Positions 10,853 through 21,368 of a stretch of 64,000 nt of DNA are shown here, one piece after another. The stretch is from NCBI RefSeq assembly GCF_014805625.2, contig NW_023998459.1, positions 2,475,924-2,539,923 on the forward strand. Direction: 5' to 3'. Origin of the DNA: Glossina fuscipes (lineage: Eukaryota; Arthropoda; Insecta; Diptera; Glossinidae). The position numbers and the translations under genes are program-made. The notes beneath the pieces were generated by a model. That model did no database searches. It saw nothing but the letters and a program-made list of their open reading frames with translations, and was not told the DNA's origin. Position 1 is the first letter of the stretch. Each line of letters starts with the position of its first letter.

Positions 10853-12290
10853 TAAATTTGTTCACGGACGTTAGAATTTTGTTCCTCAGCACGGTCATCA
10901 TAGCCCTAGTTCATTTGTCCTACGCCGCAATAAATCCTTACATGTTGTAATAGTTTCCCATCCATAACGGTGATTTAACTTGTTTTAATCTATTTTAAAA
11001 GCCGTTCTTTATGACAACCGTAGTTAATTACTACGACTCTACTTTTATGTCAACAAATTTTAGTGAATATATATTTGTCTGCTTGATACTTGTTTATTTG
11101 AAAATGCACCTGCTCCCTAACTTTGAAACTCTCCTCTATAAGATAATTAAGATCATGCAATTAGGCGCCCTTGTATTAGAGAAGGACGGTTTTTGCTACG
11201 CCCACATATAAATAAGAATCCCGCGTTTGGTCTCTCGATTCGAGTATGTCCAATATTCTCATCGCGTAATATTTTCTGCAAATGCATATCGATTTATACT
11301 TTTTCGGCTAATATTATAGCCAACTTTTTAAATAAATTAATAAGAAAAAATGAAGAGGATTTTCGAATTTATCTGAGGTAACGTTATGCTTGTTTATCCT
11401 TAATCTGTAGTAATTGGATTAATTTTCCACGGGTTAATATTTGACGCGTTATTTATACTTAGGAGTATATCCAAAACTTGGGAAAATTTTAATATTTGCC
11501 TAAGCAAAGTTTAGTTAATATATTGTTAAAATTAAAAATTGTATTTTTTAATTCAAACATACAAAACAAATTAAACAAGGGTAAGAATGCTTTTATTAAG
11601 ATTGTCGTGATTATTGAGTATTTAGATCTCCATTTACTTTTTGTGAGATAAAATGTTACCAAAAATTCACAAAATTGCTTGAGAAAGCGTTACTTCCAAA
11701 AAGAAAACATGTGTAAAGGAAAAAATACATATTTATCATTTGTACAGGCAATTCATGAATAATGAATACTCTCATGAAATAGAAGATAAATATTGCGGTG
11801 GGTTGTAAATTTATTAAAAATAGTTTTGAAATCTTCATTTACGTTTTTGGTCAAGAAATGCATTCAACTTATTTCCAATTCATAAAAATTTCGATCGCTG
11901 TTATGTGCAGCGAATTTATGTTTGTAAATTTTCCTCCTAAAGAGACTACGCAGAACGCCAAATCTCTTTCCTCTTTATCTTGCCAAATTCTTCGGCTAGA
12001 GGAGTCCCTGGCCAACATAAAGTGAATAAAATGCTGCAGTTGATTCAGTATCTCAAGTGAATGAATCTTTCATCATCCCTTATTTCTACTTATTTTCTAG
12101 GTTTTTAGTTTTCTAGCTAACATGATGGACAAGTTATTTAACGCTGTGGTTAGCGTATAAAAAATTATTTTTTATAAATATTTGTAAAAATTTCGATTTG
12201 TTATTTGTTTATATTTTGTTAATAAACGTTTCTTACTATCTTGATTTGCGACAAGCTTCAAGTGGATGACATGCAGTTACACTACAATAT
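10853..12290. other. No gene recognised
   Basis: AT-rich. The frames at 11011-11211, 11193-11381 and 11798-12025 show no recognisable domain. No splice-bounded exon is evident. Confidence 0.4.
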
Positions 12291-12717
12291 GCGTCATTTA
12301 GTAACACACCATAAAATTGTTGTTATAACGATCATTGGCCTTACACCGGTAGGGTCGTATTAAGCCATAAGTTAGAGCGATTGTCTATCCTTGCTTTATA
12401 CTGTAGGAATTTTACCTTATTGACACTAGCCTGTCCTTGATTCACCGACGACAGCTTTCACTTAGAACAGAGAGAGTTATTTTATTTTTCCGTCCTGAGC
12501 TTGAAACCTTTTCGCCTTTGATTCACCATCGGCCGCGCTCTGAGAGCGCTGTTAAGACGAACAATGGAAAGACGATCTTTCTCAACGAGAGAGGCCATAG
12601 CTCTTTTCGTGAACGTATTTAGCATGATTAGTAGTCTACGCTTTGTACGATAATAAAGTTGTTGGCGAGAAATTTAAAGTCTAGTGACTTGTGCGTGACG
12701 TCGAAGCCAGCATCGCG

Positions 12718-12728
12718 TATATAAAAGG
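12718..12728 (+). promoter_or_regulatory. Strong TATA-box-like site
   Basis: TATATAAAAGG sits in an unusually GC-rich pocket, about 17 bases after a TGACGTCG word that resembles a CRE site. No arthropod initiator (TCAGTY) lies about 30 bases downstream on the plus strand. It could belong to an LTR of the neighbouring gypsy relic or to a host promoter; no gene follows that I can recognise. Confidence 0.25.
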
Positions 12729-13259
12729 GCGGCACCCTCTTAACCTACAACTATTCTGTAACGCGAATCATGCACGTGACGAGCGTAATTCTTTTCACTT
12801 TCTCCAATTATTTTATTAACCATACGATTTTCAATGGCTAACATTGACATAAAGAAGAAACAGATACTTACATACACCACTTGACTTTAAACGTAGGACT
12901 TTCTCGTCGTGAAGTTTGATTACTGCGCGTTTCTCATGTGAATCTTGAATTTGTTGATCGATTTTGGCTGGTTTCAATCTATCAGATGGTACGGGTTTTC
13001 CTGTAATGTTTAACGTTCAGTCAGCGGAATAACCTTGCAAGGTTCAGTAAAGGGATGCTGTAAAGCCTTTCATACGGAATCGTTGCTAAAAAGACAAAGA
13101 AACATGTTTTCATATCTCGAGGAACATATCAAGGTGTATATCTGTATGGATTTAATTTGTAAGTTGGCATGTTTTGCATATTCTGGCAACATGTTTCCAT
13201 CCAATTAAAATTTATCGAGTAAATCGAGTCGGCTACGAATTGACAAGGGAGTGCTAAAG

Positions 13260-13800
13260 GGAATGCTATTTCGTTCTGGATTTGATAATCATCCCTTTGT
13301 ATTCCTTGAATATCCTAGGAAAGATAGGTCGCTTATCCCAAATTCGAACTTTTGAAAGTTTATATAGGATTTTAAACGGTTAAAAAGTGTGTTAAATTGT
13401 TCTTTATACTCTTTCAAGTTTATAGAAGCAATAAGAATATCGTTAATGACAACATATGAAACCTTTTAGGACTTCGTACATAAATCATTGACAGGTTTGT
13501 GCGGCAATACAGAATTATTGCAAATTCGAAAAGTCCTATTGGCGAGATAATGACGGTTTTGGGTGCATCTTTTTCTTCAATAGGAATTTGAAAAGAGAAT
13601 GAGCTTTCCACAAATCTATTTTAGAAAAGATTTTTTTGCCATGTAAATTAGCTGAAAAATTGCTGAAAAATTTGACACAGGGTATCCCTCCGAAACCGTA
13701 ATTTTTTGAGAGTTCTATAACCACCGCATAGGTGCCATTCGTTATTAGATTCTAGAACAGAGTGTGAGAGATTTGTCCAGCTGCTCTTCGACATATACCT
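13260..13800 (-). pseudogene. gypsy-class reverse transcriptase remnant
   Basis: Pieces in two frames read as retroelement RT: 'GKKIFSKIDL', then 'IPIEEKDAPKTV' and 'ISPIGLFEF', then a catalytic block read as 'VVINDILIAS', where the family has Y-x-D-D, followed by 'KFEFGISDLSFLGY'. One catalytic Asp is replaced by Asn and several frameshifts occur, so this is not an active enzyme. Confidence 0.65.
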
Positions 13801-13952
13801 AATTGCATCGTAGTTAGTTTGAGCGGTTTACAATGAACAGCTAGTCCCTTTCTTTTTTTTTCGATGACATGAGTCATTAAATGTAAAAGTTTGGGTAAAA
13901 TGCATGACGGTTGCGTAATGTCTTCAAATTTCGATAATACATGATGAGATGG

Positions 13953-14480
13953 TTAATTATCAGAAACTAAACAACTTTCAACGTAGAAAATGTCATTCTT
14001 GATTGATATGAAACAACATGTGCTTGACTTTCCAATGCTATCGATAAAAGGCTTTATTTCGACGTCGACAAGCAATCGAAAATGTTTTAGAAAGCCAGAA
14101 TCCATAATTGGTTGTAGAATTTCAGCAATTATAAGTTTCCACATAAATGGCTGAAATAAATTAAGGTTAAAATCTGAAACATTTTCTCCATAAACGTTAA
14201 TAAACGAGTCATTTGCGGCTTGAAGAAGCAATTTGTCTGGTTTAGAACGTTTTTGACAGGCAGACGGCGGAATTACCGGTATGTCGGCTCGTGTATATAT
14301 AAGGAATTTACAGTTTGAAGAATTATCTCGTACGAAAAAGGTGACATATTTTAGCTTTTCCTTCATAAGTCGCTGTGGACGAAAAATTTGTTTTCCTTAC
14401 AATTTTTGCATGTTGCTCGAAATGTGCCTTCACATTAAACTTAAAATGGTACCGACGCAACCGTTCAGATGACGTGTGTG
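13953..14480 (-). pseudogene. gypsy-class gag end and aspartic protease remnant
   Basis: The minus strand reads 'FVRDNSSNCKFLI' followed by 'ADIPVIPPSACQKR'. This matches the usual protease start ('..FLIDTGAD.SVIPP') with the catalytic Asp-Thr-Gly changed to Tyr-Thr-Arg. Downstream come 'WKLIIAEILQPIMDS' and 'GFLKHFRLLVDV', which correspond to the flap and C-terminal part. Upstream (14380-14480) is a His-rich remnant in the place of the gag Cys/His finger. An open frame of 137 aa remains, but the active site is lost. Confidence 0.65.
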
Positions 14481-14599
14481 ATGCTCTTTTCTTCTTGGTG
14501 TGGCTTCTATTTCAATATAGTATGCGGTCTTGTAAGTTAATTACATCGATATGTTTTTTCAATCCACTGGTTTGGGTTTGGATATTACAACGCATTTAA

Positions 14600-15125
14600 T
14601 GCTAATTCATCGAGATCACCGAGCTTACTGAAGGACAATTTAACTGGCTTCTAATCTTGTCTGTTATAACCGTGAGCTTATCCAAGCTTTTTATGCTGGC
14701 TTATAAAGTGGCTTTAATCGTTGACGGTAAACGTTGGAACCATAAAGATTTCAGCAAATTACCTGACGCTTTTACCGAAGATAGTTGACGCATTTCACGA
14801 AAAATTTCGAAGATTTTTTATCATCAAGGTTACATTTTCTAGTAATTTTTACAGATGTGTTTCTTCGGATTCTTGAAATTTGCCTAATAATACGTTTTTA
14901 GAGTTTGGCATGAATATTGAATTCATGCATTTCCAACGAAGGGGTTGGCTGCGTTAATGACATGGCTTTCAGCAGTGTTGACTAGTGTATGATGTTTGGT
15001 ATTATCTAAAGTAATTTCAGCTTTAAAAAATTGACTTTGCATTTGTCTGAACCAAAGGAAGTTTGCTTTCCAAAAATGTTGTTTTCCTGCAACCGTGGAT
15101 CACTTATTTCTTCGGATTGTGACAT
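14600..15125 (-). pseudogene. gypsy-class gag remnant
   Basis: The minus strand starts ATGTCACAATCC at 15125. Broken frames then show the insect gag pattern: 'LWFRQMQSQFFKAEIT', 'LVNTAESHVINA', 'LLKSLWFQRLPSTIKA' and 'LDKLTVITDKI'. These correspond to the W-F-Q-E/F, L-x-S-L-W-x-x-R-L-P and L-A-D-x-I blocks of this gag family. Several stops and frameshifts are present. Confidence 0.6.
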
Positions 15126-15410
15126 TTTTGATGATAAATAATAAGTGTGCCCTTAAGTAAATAATGTAGCTATTTATTGCTACGTCGGTGTCGATGTACT
15201 GCCCTCAAATCGTTGTTTCCGTACCAAAGACGCAACTGATCGAAATTTATTTTTAGTAAGAAACTCGAACTTTTACTGCACAAATTTTTCAATTAATTTC
15301 TGGTCTGCCAACATTTTGTAAACTTACCACCTTTTTTACAATGCAAATATATCTTAAAAAGACACTTATGAAGATTAAAACTATCAATGCGTCATTTACT
15401 CACACGCCAG

Positions 15411-16850
15411 CAGTTCTAAAACGAAGATAGACGCTTAGCGGATAGCCGTTACGAGAAAGTGAACGCAGTTCGGCTACAAACAAGCCAACAACAGACATAA
15501 TGTATTATCTGTAAGAGCCGCTGATTTACGATAAAAGCAAAGTATTTCAAGTCGCACAGTCCTTTTGGAAAAGATTATGTCACCATTTAAAAACTTGGTT
15601 CAAATGTGAGCAGAGTAAAGTAACACAACATACAACTTGTAGTATTTCAACCGCCGTTACGGATTTAAACAATGCGTACCTAAAGAAGAAGAGCGATTAA
15701 GGGTATTGATGCTAACGTTCATTCCCTCTACCACCTACCAATGCCAGTGAAGTGCCGTTTAGATCTACATTGATCAATCATTTTCGTTCCGAGACAAACA
15801 TCAGAATAAAAACCTACATTTGCAAGAAGGTTTGATGTTTCAGAAAAAGGTGGGTGAGTAAGTCGTTGTTAAACGGCGAATACAGCGAAAATTCTGATAG
15901 AGAATATTCTGTGGGGCTGTCCATAATTTTTAAGTGCTCTTAGTCTATTACAGAAATTTTAATTAATACTAAGTTTTTAACCATGAGGGTCAAGGCGAGT
16001 TCCTACAAATCAATTTCGGAAAGCCATAATATTAACAAATAACAAAATTATATTTTTTTTTAAGCTAAAAAAAAGCAAAATGCAAATATTTCTTAAAAAT
16101 TATAAAATGTTTTAGCAATGGAATATAAAGGAAAAAAAAAAGCTGATATGTAACTACCTCCGTGATCCCAGGACATTTGATTACTTTTATTATATTTTAC
16201 ATGGAATTGTCTTGGCTGAATACAGTGTTCATGGATAGCATGATTCACAGTAAAGTTTCCATTTATATGTTTATAGAAAACTATCGACTCATTTCATTAA
16301 TAGAGAAAATCCTAATTATTTCTGATGGGTATATTTACTTAGAATTAATTAAATTTATGATAATTTGTATAGCAATTATTGCTGTTTTTAATTTTTCAAA
16401 TAATAATGCAGCTTGATAATAGTTGTCTAAACGCAGCTTTTTTATATACTTATTTTTACTCATAACTTATCATGGCATCTTTTTCTCCTATTTTTGATTC
16501 AATGTACTTGTATGTAAACGATTCTTGATTTCTTTTGGTTTTTTACGAAATCCACACTCACTGTGCAGTTTCACGTGTTGCAAGGTTATTAGGAATGCAT
16601 ATGTATGCTGCAGAGTATGCACGATGTTGAGTGCATACAATAAAAATAAAATTAGAAGAAGAAATGAAAAATAAAGCCAGGTGGCCCATTTGCAAAACTT
16701 TAGCTTAAGCGCCCTTTACCAAAATTTATGAATTTATGAATGAACAATCTTGTATAATGTTAGTTGTAGAAAAGTATCGAAGCAAACAATTTTGTTAAAA
16801 GTGTCAATTAATTTTGAAGCTGAGCTTGTCAACTTAAAATATTAATTCTT
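15411..16850. other. No gene recognised
   Basis: AT-rich. The open frame at 16162-16416 is hydrophobic, very rich in Ile and Phe, and has no recognisable family; I take it for a chance frame. Confidence 0.4.
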
Positions 16851-17267
16851 TCAAAGTCGCGTTTTTATTCTGTCAACAAATATATCAATTTTTTTAGTTG
16901 TATTTCTTAACTTTTTGCTTTATTCGTGTTTAAATTTAAAAAATTCTCTAAAAGAATAAAGTGTGAATATATTGTATATGAATTTATTAACCATTTATGT
17001 GAAAAAATCATTTTGGTTTATTGTAAGCAACAATTGAGCTCTTGGTAAAAGTCTCTCTTTTTGCCTTTTAATCTGTGTTTACAGTTTCCGTTAGTTTTCG
17101 CTCTATATTTACAGTGGGCAGGGAAGTGAGAAATTTGCTTTAATTTTCCTGAAAATTTGTGCCGTGCAAAAATTATTATTATTTTTTTTTTTTTTGTTTT
17201 TCTTTTTCTTTTTCTTTTTCGTTTTTTTTTTTTTTTTTTCCTTCTTAAGCTACTTTTTTTGTTTTCA

Positions 17268-18329
17268 ATGGACATGGATTGTTTATTTACTCCATGTCGT
17301 GCGAAAACTGGCCCTGAATCTGAACGATTCATTTCTTGCTGGTTGTGTGATCGTTTTGGACATGCAAAGTGTGCTGGTATTACCGGCCGTGCTGCTGATG
17401 CAGTCCTTGACCCTTCTAAAGGTTTACGATGGTCATGTCCTGACTGTAGAAAGCGGGATATTGATTTCTACAAGCTCTTAACGGAGACGAGAAATTGTTT
17501 CTCAGATTTGAGAAAAAATCTCGGCTCTTTGTGGGAGAAGTTTGAATTAATCAAGACTAGGTTTGATGAATGTCGGTATATTGCGCAGTCATCTTCCTCT
17601 CCAGCTAACATAGTCTCAACGCGTAGCGTAGCGTGTGGTTCGTCACCTCCTAAGTCCGTTTCGTTGGTGCAAGTTAGCGATTCCCTAAAGGCTACAAATA
17701 ATGTTAGTGTTTCTGCTACGGCTGAGTCGGTTGGGAACATAGATGTTACAAATAGTCCGAGAAGTCCTTCTGGCTTGAGCTATGCTGAAGTGGCAAGGGT
17801 ATCTCCTCCCATAGATGTCACTCAATCTTCTCAGGCGTCATTGCCCAAAACTAATAAGGGTAGTAGTAAATCGTCCTCTCCTCCTCGCTGTTCGGGTGTA
17901 AATGCTGGTCGCCAAACTGAGCAAGCTGCTCGTGCAAGTGTGGTTACCCCCTCTATATTTTCCCCAACTCATAACTCCCCATCCGTTAACCCTGCTGCTC
18001 CCAGTACTGATGACATATGCTTGAAGGCAGTTCCTCCTAGAAAGGCCATATTTGTGTCAAGACTGGCACCAGATACATCTGTTGAAAACATAAGGGGTTA
18101 TCTGGCTGCGAAAGCCCCTTCTGTCAATTTAAAGCGAGTTAGTATTTTCAAACTGGGTCCTTCTCAAGCTGGAGCGATCTCATCTTTTAAAATTCTAGTT
18201 CCGACTGAAAATATGAATTTGATGTTAAATAAACCATTGTGGCCGGTTGGATTCTTAATTAAGGAATTTATACCTCGCGATCGACCCCGTAATGCTAATG
18301 CAGTACCTCCTTCCCCCTCAAAAAATTAA
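17268..18329 (+). CDS. CR1-like ORF1 protein (PHD finger, RRM-like domain)
   Basis: The product is 353 aa, an RNA-binding/chaperone-type protein that would coat the element RNA. The start at 17268 (MDMDCLF) is chosen because the related copies begin at the equivalent ATG; the longer upstream frame is only a translated T-run. Residues about 5-65 form a PHD-like C4HC3 finger (C-x4-C, C-x2-C in 'CWLC', 'GHAKC', final 'CPDC'). A Ser/Pro-rich linker follows (about 120-240). At about 255-340 lies an RRM-like fold beginning 'KAIFVSRLAPDTS' and ending 'WPVGFLIKEFIPRDR'. PHD-type ORF1 proteins are described for CR1-clade LINEs. The frame ends at TAA directly after a slippery A AAA AAT word, and ORF2 continues in the -1 frame. 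Confidence 0.85.
   Translation: MDMDCLFTPCRAKTGPESERFISCWLCDRFGHAKCAGITGRAADAVLDPSKGLRWSCPDCRKRDIDFYKLLTETRNCFSDLRKNLGSLWEKFELIKTRFDECRYIAQSSSSPANIVSTRSVACGSSPPKSVSLVQVSDSLKATNNVSVSATAESVGNIDVTNSPRSPSGLSYAEVARVSPPIDVTQSSQASLPKTNKGSSKSSSPPRCSGVNAGRQTEQAARASVVTPSIFSPTHNSPSVNPAAPSTDDICLKAVPPRKAIFVSRLAPDTSVENIRGYLAAKAPSVNLKRVSIFKLGPSQAGAISSFKILVPTENMNLMLNKPLWPVGFLIKEFIPRDRPRNANAVPPSPSKN
18320..18326 (+). promoter_or_regulatory. Candidate -1 ribosomal frameshift site
   Basis: The heptamer A AAA AAT is in the ORF1 frame (tcA AAA AAT) and is followed at once by the ORF1 stop TAA. The -1 frame is open here and leads into ORF2 with no ATG. The two other CR1-like copies have A AAA AAC at the same place. 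Function is inferred. Confidence 0.5.
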
Positions 18330-21208
18330 ATATTTCTTCAGCCTCATTTTCTCTCATTTATCAAAATGTTAGGGGCCTAAACTCAAAAATTCGTTCTACC
18401 TTCCTAAATTCAGTGAGTACGGAGTTTTCCTGTCTGGTCTTCACTGAAACATGGCTGAAGCCAGTTCTACATTCGTCGGAACTTTTCCATAATTCGTTTC
18501 AAGTTTTCAGAAACGATCGTTTGTATCGCAATGGTGGTGGTGTTTTAATTGCTATTTCTACGGCACTCCCCACCTATTCGTTTGAATTTCCAACTACTCC
18601 CGATGTTGAATTTATCGCCATTCGAGTGAAATTTCCTAACAAACACTTATATGTGACCTGCTCCTATATTCCCCCAAATTCGGATATCTCTGTATATAAG
18701 AAACAGGCCGCCCTCATTTGTGAAGTGGCCAAGCAATCTAAATCTACCGATATAGTCCTTGCGTTGGGTGACTTCAACTTGCCTCAAGTCAATTGGTTTT
18801 ACAGTGATAGTTCTGGCTGTTTGATTCCTTCCTCAACTTCTGATAAAGCCGTTGTGTTCTTCAATGAATTATTTGATAATAATTTAGTTCAATACAATGG
18901 TACCCCTAATTGTAATGGGAGATTTCTTGATCTCTGCTTTGCAAATTTTCCTGAGGTTTGCGTTAATCGTTGTCTTCCGTTTAGTTTACCTGAGGATCCA
19001 TATCATCCAGCATTGGGTGTTTCCTTTCATTACAAGTCTGTTGGTTCGTTGAACCTCTATAACGTTCCAAATTCAAATTTTTCATATCAACGTTATGATT
19101 TCCATAAAATCAATGTTTCCATACTAAAATCTCATCTTTCTCATTTTGTGCTCGATTTCTCAGAGGGAAGCATTGATAGCTTACTGTCGTCGTTCTACAA
19201 TGTATTAAATCAAGCTATTTCTGCATCCGTTCCGATCAAGCAGTCCCGTCCTCGAAGTAAGGATCCCCCGTGGTTTAATAAGACAATTAAATACTACAAG
19301 AATAGGAAAAACAAGTTGTTCAAAAAATTTTTGAAAAGTGGTTCTTCTTTCGACTATTTCGTTTACTCTGTTGCAAGGCATAAATTTAATTCCCTCAACC
19401 GCCAATACTACTGCAGATACCTTCAGTTTGTTAAATCCTCCTTGTTTGCTAACCCTAAATACTTTTTTAAGTTCGTTAATTCCAAAGGAAAAATCTCCAT
19501 AAACCCGTCGTTTGTGTCTTTTAATGGCTCCGAGTCCTCGGATGATTTTGAATCCTCAAATCTCTTTGCGGAATACTTCCGACAGAACTTTTCAACTGCC
19601 AATTTTGATTTATCGGAAAATTATCCATATTCGATTTCTAATTCGGTTTCAATTCCTAACTTTGTTATATCGGAAAATGACGTTTTTGAAGGATTGAACT
19701 CTCTGAAATATAATTGTTCGCCTGGACCCGATGGCATCCCCTCATGTGTACTTATATCTTGTGCTGGCGAGCTTTGTGATGTTATCTCAAAGATTTTTAA
19801 TAAGTCTTTGAATTTAGGTGTTTTCCCTTTGTGTTGGAAGACTTCTTTCCTTATTCCTATTCACAAAAGTGGTAGTAGGCAACTTGTAGAGAACTACAGA
19901 GGCATTGCCAAGTTGAGTGTCTTGCCTAAACCGTTCGAGCGAATTGCGGCTCAGCATATAGCCTTTTCCAGGAAATCGTATATTTCTCCTCTCCAACATG
20001 GTTTTCGAAAGGAAAGATGTACGGTGACCAATCTGTTGGAGTTTACTTCTCATGTTTTCAAGGCTTTTTCTAGTGGTTCTCGCACTGATGTCATTTACAC
20101 TGACTTTAGCAAGGCGTTTGATATGGTTAATCATAGACTTCTTAGATTTAAAATCCAGACCTCTGGCTTTCCTCTCTTCTTAGTTGAATGGTTAAGCTCT
20201 TATCTGTATGGTAGATCATTCAGGGTTTTGTTTAACCTCATTACCTCGGATGAATTTCCCGTGACGTCTGGCGTACCTCAAGGTAGCCACTTGGGACCTA
20301 TTTTATTTAATCTTTACATCAATGATTTGCCCTCCGTGATTAAATTCAGTAAGATTTTAATGTATGCTGATGATGTGAAACTGTTTACTTCTTTTTCCGT
20401 AGAATCGCAATCACATCATCTTCAAAGTGATTTGAACAATTTGGTTGCATGGTGCTCCCTCAATCTTCTGAAGCTAAATCTAAATAAATGTAAGAAGCTT
20501 TCTTTCTTAAGAAGGAAGTCCTTTAGTACCCAATACTTCATTGATTCGCACAGGTTGGAAGACGTCGATTCGTTCACAGATTTAGGCGTTCTATTCGATT
20601 ATAGGTTACGTTTCAATTTGCATATTGAGTCCTCGTTAAGCAAAGCTAGGTCCGCTCTTGGTTTTATAAAGAGGTGGTCCAAAGAGCTTGATGATCCTTA
20701 TATTACTAAAAGGCTTTACACGTGTTTGGTTAGACCTATTCTTGAGTATGCCTCTGTTGTGTGGTCTCCTTCATATAGATGCTACTTTGGTTCAATTGAA
20801 TCTATTCAAAAGCAATTCTTGCTGTTTGCACTTAGGAATTTGGGTTGGGACCCGATTTCCCCTCTTCCACCCTATGAAAATAGGTTGCTTCTGTTATCCT
20901 TACCGTCACTCGAGAAACGTAGATTTGTTCTTGGGGTTTCCTTCCTAATCAAATTAATAAATGGTGCAATTGATTCGCCCGCATTACTTCGTGAGATTTG
21001 CTTTAATGTCCCTAACCGCTTCTCTAGGTACTTTATGTTGATAAAGCTTAGTCAATGCAAATATAACTTTGAACTGTTTAACCCGCTCAGAGTTGTTTGC
21101 AAGAACCTAAATGATGTCTATCATCTATTCTCATTAACGGACTCTTTAAAGTCTATTAAAGCAATATTGCTCAACAAGCGCGATTTACCTATGTCGTACT
21201 TAAACTGA
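18326..21208 (+). CDS. CR1-like ORF2: endonuclease-reverse transcriptase
   Basis: This enzyme nicks the target (apurinic-like endonuclease) and copies element RNA at the nick. From the -1 shift point it is about 960 aa. The endonuclease starts at once ('IYQNVRGLNSK', about residue 15), with 'FTETWLK', 'LALGDFN' and 'DPYHPAL' (the histidine of the usual S-D-H motif retained). RT blocks follow: 'CSPGPDGIPS', 'DVIYTDFSKAFD', 'SGVPQGSHLGPILF', catalytic 'YADDVKLF', then 'DLGVLFD' and the thumb region 'RPILEYASVVWSPSY'. No RNase H is present, as expected for CR1. There is no ATG at the frame start. The first usable start codon is a GTG at 18413, inside the endonuclease, which would remove the catalytic Asn. 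Expression by frameshift or reinitiation is therefore likely. No stop or frameshift was seen. Confidence 0.85.
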   Translation, partial: LNISSASFSLIYQNVRGLNSKIRSTFLNSVSTEFSCLVFTETWLKPVLHSSELFHNSFQVFRNDRLYRNGGGVLIAISTALPTYSFEFPTTPDVEFIAIRVKFPNKHLYVTCSYIPPNSDISVYKKQAALICEVAKQSKSTDIVLALGDFNLPQVNWFYSDSSGCLIPSSTSDKAVVFFNELFDNNLVQYNGTPNCNGRFLDLCFANFPEVCVNRCLPFSLPEDPYHPALGVSFHYKSVGSLNLYNVPNSNFSYQRYDFHKINVSILKSHLSHFVLDFSEGSIDSLLSSFYNVLNQAISASVPIKQSRPRSKDPPWFNKTIKYYKNRKNKLFKKFLKSGSSFDYFVYSVARHKFNSLNRQYYCRYLQFVKSSLFANPKYFFKFVNSKGKISINPSFVSFNGSESSDDFESSNLFAEYFRQNFSTANFDLSENYPYSISNSVSIPNFVISENDVFEGLNSLKYNCSPGPDGIPSCVLISCAGELCDVISKIFNKSLNLGVFPLCWKTSFLIPIHKSGSRQLVENYRGIAKLSVLPKPFERIAAQHIAFSRKSYISPLQHGFRKERCTVTNLLEFTSHVFKAFSSGSRTDVIYTDFSKAFDMVNHRLLRFKIQTSGFPLFLVEWLSSYLYGRSFRVLFNLITSDEFPVTSGVPQGSHLGPILFNLYINDLPSVIKFSKILMYADDVKLFTSFSVESQSHHLQSDLNNLVAWCSLNLLKLNLNKCKKLSFLRRKSFSTQYFIDSHRLEDVDSFTDLGVLFDYRLRFNLHIESSLSKARSALGFIKRWSKELDDPYITKRLYTCLVRPILEYASVVWSPSYRCYFGSIESIQKQFLLFALRNLGWDPISPLPPYENRLLLLSLPSLEKRRFVLGVSFLIKLINGAIDSPALLREICFNVPNRFSRYFMLIKLSQCKYNFELFNPLRVVCKNLNDVYHLFSLTDSLKSIKAILLNKRDLPMSYLN

Positions 21209-21247
21209 TTTAACCTTAGATTTTGTCATTATGAGTCGAAAATTAAT

Positions 21248-21368
21248 TTGTTGTTAACAATTATCGGTTGCCAAGCTTGTGCATGTTTGCGATGGCTTAG
21301 GGGTTCACCTGCAATTTGGTCCTGTATCGGTTGTGGGCGTGGCTCTATGCTAATTGTGTACATGCTTT
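21248..21368 (+). other. CR1-like 3' UTR conserved block, copy 1
   Basis: About 105 bases after ORF2, beginning ATTATCGGTTGCCAAGCTTG and ending TGTACATGCTTTTTTT, are shared with 27045-27165 and 56808-56925. They agree better than much of the coding sequence between copy 1 and the others. In LINEs the 3' UTR often holds the RNA structure recognised by the RT. A T-rich tract follows in all three copies. Confidence 0.55.

Larger units (their letters stand above)
12291..15410 (-). mobile_element. Decayed Ty3/gypsy-class retrotransposon
   Basis: On the minus strand the order gag (about 15125-14600), gag end plus protease (14480-13960) and reverse transcriptase (13800-13260) is preserved, all in pieces. 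RNase H and integrase were not found, so the element lost its 3' half. The gag and gag-protease junction resembles the insect CsRn1/Kabuki-type lineage. A shared 10-mer, GCGTCATTTA, at 12291-12300 and 15389-15398 might mark LTR edges, but the sequences diverge beyond about 25 bases, so LTRs are not established. Boundaries are approximate. Confidence 0.65.

Noticed and set aside
12291..15398. GCGTCATTTA at both ends of the gypsy relic as LTR edges
   Set aside because: Similarity does not extend beyond about 25 bases, so LTRs cannot be claimed.
17018..17332. Minus-strand frame with a long Lys/Arg run
   Set aside because: It is the reverse of the T-rich tract before LINE ORF1; low-complexity shadow.
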